A DNA stretch of 64,000 nucleotides from NCBI GenBank assembly GCA_028751875.1, contig CM054153.1:7625650-7689649 (forward strand), given 5' to 3'. The stretch's first letter is position 1, and each line of letters begins with the position of its first letter. The position numbers and the translations under genes were made by a program. The notes under the pieces are model-generated. The model ran no database searches. It was not told where the DNA came from and worked only from the letters and a program-made list of their open reading frames with translations. Shown here piece after piece: positions 30,240 through 39,200 of the stretch. The DNA is from Rapana venosa (taxonomy: Eukaryota; Mollusca; Gastropoda; Neogastropoda; Muricidae).

Positions 30240-30264
30240 TATATATATATATTATATATATATA

Positions 30265-30298
<34 letters not shown>

Positions 30299-33200
30299 CT
30301 TGCAGATGAATGCACATACATATGCATGCATGAGCGCATATACAATAACATGCAGAGACATGCAGAGTCATATGCACGCATATAAGAATGCATGCATGCA
30401 AGCACACACACACACAGACACACACACAGGAGCACTGCTCTTGTGGTGATGTGCTCTCTCCCCAGGGAGAGCAGCTCAAATTTCAGAGAGAACTCTGCGA
30501 AGAGTGAAAGCAGTACACAACACATCTCCTGTACACCTACTGAGACATGTTCAGACAGACACCAGTGCAGCCTTCCTTACCCTGAGCTTTGATGGCTTCG
30601 TTCAGTTTGTTGGTGACGGTGTCAACAAGTATGTGCACGGGCAGACGGCCCTCCTGCTGAAGTTCTTCCACAATCATTTCTGCAGCATCGCCATATAGGA
30701 TGCCTGCACAGTGCACCTCTCTGCAAAGTAGGCATTTTTCATTGAAATGATTTGCATCAAATGTCATATAACATTATAAGTCTTTCTGATGAGATTATAA
30801 ACTGAGGTGTCTCATGCAAAAGATAACTCATCGAAGAGAGAGAGAGAGAGAGTGTGTGTGTGTGTATGTGTGTAAGTTATTGTTTGTAGATGATGCATAC
30901 ACATCTAATAAGATCATAGATAGGGAAAAAAGATTACGCACGAGTGAAAAATAACACAAAGCCCATGAGGAACTATCAGCACCTGAATCAGGTAGGAAAA
31001 TCCAGAGGAATAGCCTACAGGTTTGTAATCCCACTCCCTCCTAAAAAATATTTCCTCCAAACCACCCCCAGAACAAACTAACATATATATATAATAAACA
31101 AACAAAACAATGATCTTAAAAAAAGGTCTTTGCAAAGTGTTGAAAAGAAAATGATTGAGTAAAATGTTACAATAAACATTAACATCGGACAAACAATTCA
31201 TCAGGCAAAGGTCTACAACAACAGAATCAAATCTATTATCCTTTTACTACTACTACTAATGTTCAACTTACTTTTCAAAGTAGATGTGGTACTTCACCCT
31301 GTCCTGGAAAATTCTGTACTCCACCATTCTTTGCTTGTTCTGATTAATCTCCACCATGCCATGTTGAATCAGACCCAGCAGACCCTTTGAGATCTGGAAA
31401 AAAGGAAAAGAGGATTAATTTGAGATACACTACACTGTACAGTCAAAGGACTGCGACAAAAGAAGAGGAAATGTTTATGGGATGTTCTCTCATATTCATG
31501 AGTAAAAACTAAGTCAGTAAGTCAGTGGTAGAACTGAGGTTGTGGCAAAAATTAGTGATATCATTTTGCATTGTATTCATTCATATATCAATACAACTAC
31601 AAGTTCTATTTAGACTGTCTACTGACTAAGAATAAGAGCTTGAATTGCATTATTTTTTTAGTTGTGATTTCAGTGCTTATGGGAAGATTTAGAAAACCAT
31701 CCCAATTTTACAGAAAGACCCTCTTGGCCTCTGGCCCCAGTATTTGAAACCTCCGAAAACCTAAAAATAATAAGAATAAAAACACAACACCATTGTTCTT
31801 TTTTTCCCCCTTGAAGAGTGGGCCTACAGTACAATACTATCTATAGGGAGGCAAAAGTGTTGTGATATATGACTTCTCTTTGAGTCATTTTTTTTATTCA
31901 TCTTTAAAGAACTTGCAGTCTTTCATGATACTGATAGCTTCTCCAGTGTGTACTGTTTGTCACTGTCTGGCACAGGACTCACTGCATTTTTCTTGCAGAA
32001 CACACCATAAACGATTTCCAGGGGAATGGAGTTTGAACTAATGTTAATTCCAGGGGGAAAAAACTCCCTCAATCAGACACTTCAGGCAAGTTCAGCTGTT
32101 AACTTGAATCAAGTTGATATCAAGGAAACAGTGTGAGCAGCCAAGAGACCCAAAAAGAAAATTATGTTTATGAGAGAAATTTCTGCAAAAATGGCCTAAA
32201 AATGGCCACCGAAAACAGGAATGCTTACCCCTGCTTGCTTATAAAGTTCATTACAGCAAAGATTGTAGCCCCCTATTCAAAAATTCTTATACAGAACTAA
32301 AGATTAAGGATGCATTGAAGTATTAACATGGAAAACTGGTGTTTTTAATGAGCCATCTTAATAATAATGATAATATATGAAATTTAAACAGCGCTGAATC
32401 TTGTAAAAAACAAACAAATTGAAGCACTTGCACTCAAATCATTTACATGCATGCAACTCTCCTTAAACATAACAAACAACAGATTTCAAATCCATGCACG
32501 CACACATGTACGCACGCACACACACAAACACCCACTTGCGAACACACTTAGGAAGGGAAGGATGCTGTTGAAAATTAGGGACAGATATGAGGGGAAAGGT
32601 CTCAGGTAGGAAATAAGTGTGTTTTGAGGCTGGATTTGAAGGTATCAAGTAAAGGCTTTTGGCAAAGTGAAAGAGGGAGGTCATTCCAGGTGGATGGACC
32701 AGAAACAGAGAAAGAGCGATGGCCAACAGTGGTTTGTTTGAATCTGGGTGTTTGAAAGCACAAAGTATCTGCAGCTGAATGAAGGGAACGGGATGGAGTG
32801 TACAGGTGAAGACAGTTACAGAGATAAGAGGGTGCAGATTTGTGGAGACATTTGAAACAGAGGGTATTGATCTTATACTTCAGTCTTTGTGAGACAGGCA
32901 GCCTGTGAAGAGATCGCAGAAGAGGAGTGATGTGTTCAGATTTTTTCTTTCTTAGGACCAGTCAAGCTGCAGAGTTTTGTATGCATTGAATAGAGTGGAT
33001 AGATGATGCTGGTAGGCCAGCCAAAAGAGAATTACAGTAGGCCTAGTCTAAACGTGAGAGAATGAGAAATGTGACAAGCTTGGAAGTTGCATCAGTGGAC
33101 AGATACTTGCAAATCGCACTTATGCCCCGTAATTGATAGTTAGCAAGACTGGCAGGTCTGGGTAATTAATTTTTTCATAGAGTGTGTTGTCAAGAACTAC

Positions 33201-36200
33201 TCCTAAATACTTTACAGAGTTGGACAAAGGAACTGACGTATTGCCGAATTCTATTGAAGTTTTTGTGATAGAGGAAAGTTTATGTTGGGTCCCTATGAGC
33301 ATGGCTTCAATTTTATCGGCATTAAGTTGTAACTTGTTTTGAGTCATCCAGTTTTTAATGTCTTGAAGGCAGTAGGACATATTTGTCAGGATGGAATGCA
33401 AGTTTTCAACAGTATCACTGCATTGAAGCTGAGTATCATCGGCATAGAAGTGATGATCAATATGGTGGTTATTTATTATAGTGAGAGTGGAGCAGTGTAG
33501 AGAGTAAAGAAAACAGGGCCCAGGACTGATCACTGCGGGACTCCACATTCCAGTTTGACAGGTTTTGATTGAATTTTGTTTACAATAACTTTCTGTAATC
33601 GGTCTGTGAGGTATGAAGTAAACCAGGTGAGGGCTGTGCCATCAACACCAAACATAGTATGGAGGCGAGAAAGAAGAATTGAGTGATCTATAGTATCAAA
33701 TGCTGCAGATAAGTCAAGAAGAGTGAAGAGGGAGATTTTTCCTGCATCAGAAGCAAAATTCAAATTCAAATTCAAATTCAAAAGCTTTATTATCTCAAAG
33801 ACAGAGAAATTCTGGCGGGTTACTCGCCATACATAAAAACAATAAACATTAAAACATAATATTTAAAACACACACACACTGTCCAACATCAGCACGCACC
33901 CATCTTGAGATAAAATGCATCCACAAATCAGCAATATCTCAGCCAGCCACAAACCCACCCCAACAAAAACCACTTTACTCATGTAAGTAGTAAAAAGTAT
34001 GTTCTTTCGAGCCAGAAGGCCCATAGAGCCGGAGCTTATCCCGGTTTCTGTAGCGTTAAGTGAACTGATGGTTTTTCACCACCCCTGTGACAGGACGCTA
34101 GTCTGTCGCCAGATACTTCCCCAGCAGAGCTGGTACCCACTTGTACACCTGGGTGGAGTGAGGAAAATAGGAGTAAAGTGTCTTTCCCAAGGACACAACA
34201 CTGAGCCGAGCGGGGATCGAACCCGCGACCTCTGGATCACGAGTTGACCGCCTAAACCACTTGACCACGGTGCCGCCATACTTTACTCATGTACGCACAA
34301 GTAAACCCGTATGTCCGCACATTCACGCGCACGCACGCTCGCACATTGTAAACATTCATACCCATGCTCACGCATTTTGATAAGTCAAATTGTTATAACA
34401 TGTTGTATAAGACAAATATCAATTAAATTAATAGTATGTTCTTTTAAGATATTGAACAGTCTAAAATAATAACACGCGCACGTATTTAAAGGAAAAAAAA
34501 ATCATCTGTATAACATGTATGATAAGACAAATATCAGTGAAGTTAATACTCTATTCTATTAGAAACTGAACACAGTTTACACTAATAAAAGGTAGCCTTT
34601 AGTCTCTCTCTCTCTCTCCCCCCCCCTCTCTGTCGTGGATTTATTGTCATACATTTATTAATTAGCAGAATTGAGGTTGGAATAAAACTATTTTTAAATC
34701 GCAGGGTTCTAGACTTGGGTACACTGTAGCGCTTTTGAGAAGGCAGGAGTTCAAAATATTTTGAAAGCACATGTGTGTCATCACTCACAATCTGTCTAGC
34801 TCTGTCTCTCACACGGCATTCATACAAGTCATTCAGTTTCATTTGCTCACAGCCCACAATTTTGCCACATCTGGTTACAATCTTGTTTACTATGTTTTTG
34901 TTTTTAACAGTCAGGCCCCCATACCAACAAACCAAGGAAAATGAAAGGACAGACTCAATAAAGCATCGGTAGAAATTTTGTAAGACTTTTACATTCACTT
35001 TAAGACTCCGGAGTTTTTGAAGGAAAAAGATGCGTGAGTGGCATTTTCTATTTACAAGATCTGTATTAGCATCAAAGTTTAGTTTATCATCAATAATAGT
35101 ACCTAGATATTTGTATTGGTGTACACGCTCTACCTTTACACCATCAATGTAAAGATTTGGTATGGGCTGGGGGTCCCTGCGAAAATCAATCAACATTTCC
35201 TTAGTCTTTTTAACATTAAGGTCAAGACAGTTCTGTTTGCACCAGGAGGAGAACTCCTCAACTTGTTTAAAATACATGACATGGGAATTAGACAGATCTT
35301 CCAGAGCAGAGTCATCAGAATATCTGATTAACTTAACGGTATAAGATCAGAGCCAGTGCAGTCATTTGTGTAAAGGGTGAAAAGGATGGGGGACAGAACA
35401 GTGCCTTGGGGAGAACCAGTGGAAGTTGATCTTTGAGTGGATATGGCTTTTTGAAATCGAACAAACTGTGTCCGGTGTGTCAAAAAGCTCATTATCCAGA
35501 GAATTAACCGAGGACAGACATTTATTAAGAGCAGTTTGAGAGCTAATAGATGGGGCTGAATGGTATTAAAGGCAAAAGAGAAGTCAATGAAAAGTATACG
35601 AACAAAGGAGTCAGGTTTTTCTAGGTGGGAATAAACATTATGCAGCAAGGTAATTGTAGCATCATTTGTGCTTCTGTTGGCTTTGTATGCAAACTGAAGA
35701 GGATCTAGATATGAAGAAGTAGAAAAAAGAAGCCGTTTGAGAACGAATCGTTCAAAACATTTCTTTACTATTGGAGTGAGAGCTACTGGTCTATATAGTC
35801 ATTTAAAGATTTGGGGTGATTATTTTTTTGGAACAGGACAAATTATTGATTTTTTTCCCAGAGACTTGGAACATGGCATGCTTTCAAAGACAGAGAAAAC
35901 AAAACAAATCACTAAAAACATGACACAGCTGCTCTGCACAAGATTTTAAAAGCCGACCACAAATACCATCCACACCCACAGCCTTCCTCACATGCAATGC
36001 TTTAAATACTGATTTAACATCTGTAGCATGAACAGTAAAATCTTCATCATTCAAATCATTATCACAGATATTTTGTTGCAGGTTAGACAGAACAGATTGA
36101 AGCTCATGTTTGCAAATAGAAGTGTATTCAAAGTGTGGACTAGGGTGGTTTTGGTGCTGTGGTTGGGGCGATAGGCGGATTGAAAAGGGAGAAGGAGATC

Positions 36201-39200
36201 ATTGGAATGAAGGTGACTGTTGAGCTAATTGAGAAAAACTTTTTCTAGTACTTTAGAGACAAAGGGTAAGTTTGAGACAGGTCTATAATTCTTCTGAATG
36301 TTGGGATCAAGGTCGTGCTTTTTCAGTAGAGGTGTGACTATTGCAGTTTTAAGAGCTGATGGAAAATTTCCTGACACAAGAGATGGGTTTACCATTTTAG
36401 TGGTAAAAGGTACAAGTTGTGGAAGGCATTGTGAGAAAACAGGAGCAGGTATGGGATCAAGGTTGCATGATTTATAGTCATTTCCTTCAGAATTGTCATG
36501 ATTTCTTTTTCACTTGTGGGATGGAAGGAAAAGAGAGGAGTGCCAATGAACTGGCATACATTACAAGCAGTGTCACAGTTAATAACTGATTCTTTTGCCT
36601 TCTGCCACAAGTTAGCAGATAATAATTGCATTTAAAAAAAATGAAGCTGAAGAAAAACAAACAGCCTGCAAACCCACGTATCAAATTTGACGTGGACAAA
36701 CTAAAAGATCCAGATGTCGAGGAGATCTTCCAAGCTAAGCTTGGCGGACGTTTTGCGGCATTAACCCTCCTGGACAATGACATCAATGACCTCACCAACA
36801 ACTTCAATGAGGCAGTCCGAGAAACAGCAGAGGAGGTACTCGGTCGTCAGAGGAATAAACACCAGCCATGGACTACCAATGACATCTTGGACCTCTGCGA
36901 TACAAGAAGAGCACTGAAACCAACCAGGTCTTCCAACCCTAAAGAATACCGGGAGGCCAACAATCTCGTGAAGAAGTCAATGTTAAAGGCCAGAAAGAAA
37001 TGGATCAGTGATCAATGTGATGAGATTGAAAAAAACATGAAAGTGGGCAACAGTAAAAAGGCATATGACACCCTGAAGAAACTCACAAAACCACTTCAAA
37101 CCAAATCATCAGTCATTGAAGACAGCTCCGGAAACCTCCTCACAGTCACAGAAAGCTCAGCTGCATTGAACAGGTGGTCTGAATATTGTCAAGAACTGTA
37201 CAACTACCCAATACAACCTGACAAGAGCATAATAGAAGAGAAAGCAGCAACATCAAGAGCACCCTCGCCATTACCTATACTGAGGGAAGAAGTGGAAGAA
37301 GCCATCCGCAGCTTACCAGTAGGAAAGTCCCCAGGAGCAGACAATATACCAGCAGAGCTGCTCAAGCATGGTGGCGAATCAGTCATCACATATGTTACAG
37401 CTATCTGTCAGAAGATTTGGGAGACAAAACAGTGGCCAACAGACTGGACACAATCACTCATCATACCCCTGCCCAAGAAGGGTAATTTACGCCAATGCCA
37501 AAACTATAGAACAATCAGCCTCATCAGCCACGCCAGCAAGATCATGCTCAAAGTTATTTTGAATCGACTCAAGAAGGAGGCAGAGGAACACCTTGCAGAG
37601 GAACAAGCTGGGTTCAGGGCAGGCAGGAGCACAATCGAACAGATTTTTAACTGCCACATCATGATGGAAAAACATCTTCAACATCAGAGAGACCTGTTCC
37701 ACAACTTCATCGACTTCAAGAAGGCTTTTGACAGAGTATGGCACGAAGGCCTGTGGCAGGTCCTCAGAATGTTTGGCATTGAAGAAGGACTAGTGCAAAC
37801 CATTCAAGCACTATACAACACTGCAAGCAGTGCAGTCCTTCTGAACAATCAGGTCGGAGACTACTTCAAAACCACAGTTGGGGTCCGACAAGGATGCCTG
37901 TTATCTCCAGTCCTGTTCAATCTGTTCTTGGAAAACATCATGAGAGAGACCCTCCATGACTTCCACCCTACCATCTCCATTGGCGGCAGACCCCTCAACA
38001 ACTTACGGTTTGCCGATGACATTGACCTCATGGGCGGAAGTAACACAGAGCTGCAAGATCTTACGACCAGACTTGAGAACAGAGCTGGAGCATATGGGAT
38101 GGAGGTGAGCTCGGAGAAAAGTAAAGTACTTGTGAACAGCACGAGCAATGCCACCGCTAAAATTTACATGAACGGCCAACAACTGGAGGAGGTAGACGCT
38201 TTTAAATACCTCGGCGCTACACTCACAAAGGACGGGCGATCGACGACAGAAATCAAAGTCAGAATAGCCATGGCAACATCTTCCATGACAAAACTCACCA
38301 CCATATGGAAAAGTAAAGAGATCAGTTTCCCAATCAAACTAAAGCTCTACAAAGCCCTAATTCAGTCGATCCTGGTGTACGGAAGTGAAACCTGGACATT
38401 GACTGCTGAAACAGCAAAGCGAATCCAGTCATTCGAAACAAAATGCCATAGAAAACTACTGGGCATATCCTGGAGAGAACGAAAGACCAACGAATTTGTC
38501 AAGAGTCAAATAACACGGCTGGCAGGTCCACAGGAACCCCTTCTCACCATCGTCAAGTAGAAAAAGCTGACATGGTTCGGCCACGTCACCCGCCACAACA
38601 CTCTGCCCAAAACAGTACTGCAGGGAACACTCGAAGGTGGCAGAAGGAGGGGAAGACAGAACAAGTCATGGATGGACAACATCAGAGAATGGACCAGGAT
38701 GAATGACTTGGCACTACTGCGCAGAGCCGAGGACCGAGATGGATGGAGGAGGCTTACCACGGCATCGTCTTTCATGTCTCCCCCACGACCGCCAAGGTCA
38801 CGGGTCTGATGATGATGATGATGATGAATTGCATTTAAGTTGGTTAAAAATCAATTATTTATCCAGTAAAAATTAATATCAAGCTGCATTTTAATCATTC
38901 AAACCAAGCATGTACATGTAATACGAAAAAATCCGTTTGGTGTTACAGATGAAATGCACATAACGTGCATAATTCAAAAGCATAGCAAAATTTTATCCCA
39001 CACATCAGCCGGCCATGATTCTTTGTATCCGTGATGAATTGTGGGACAGTTTTCTTTTAAAATTATAGACACTATCAGCACTGATATCAGGGTTAATGAC
39101 CAGAAGCTGGAAACAGTTCAAAGCTTCAAGTACCTGGAAGCCATTGTATCAGACCAGGGATCCAAGCCAGAAGTAGTATGCTGGACTGCACAGACAATAA

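Larger units (their letters stand above)
32345..36634 (-). mobile_element. L2-like LINE, interrupted by a nested insertion
   Basis: Minus-strand translation recovers a decayed L2/CR1-group polyprotein in order. From 36630 to 36117: [44 protein letters not shown] and [15 protein letters not shown]. After the insertion, from 33757: [44 protein letters not shown] and KYLGVVLD. Then 33110-32560: [20 protein letters not shown] and [16 protein letters not shown], the conserved LINE2 C-terminus. The 3' end near 32350-32430 has ACAAGATTCAGCGCTG and an ATT-type tract. Frameshifts and stops make it inactive. The upstream endonuclease is missing or beyond recognition. Confidence 0.8.

Noticed and set aside
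34205..34279. tRNA gene on the minus strand
   Set aside because: It is the head of a SINE bounded by a 14-bp target duplication; no discriminator or terminator directly follows it.
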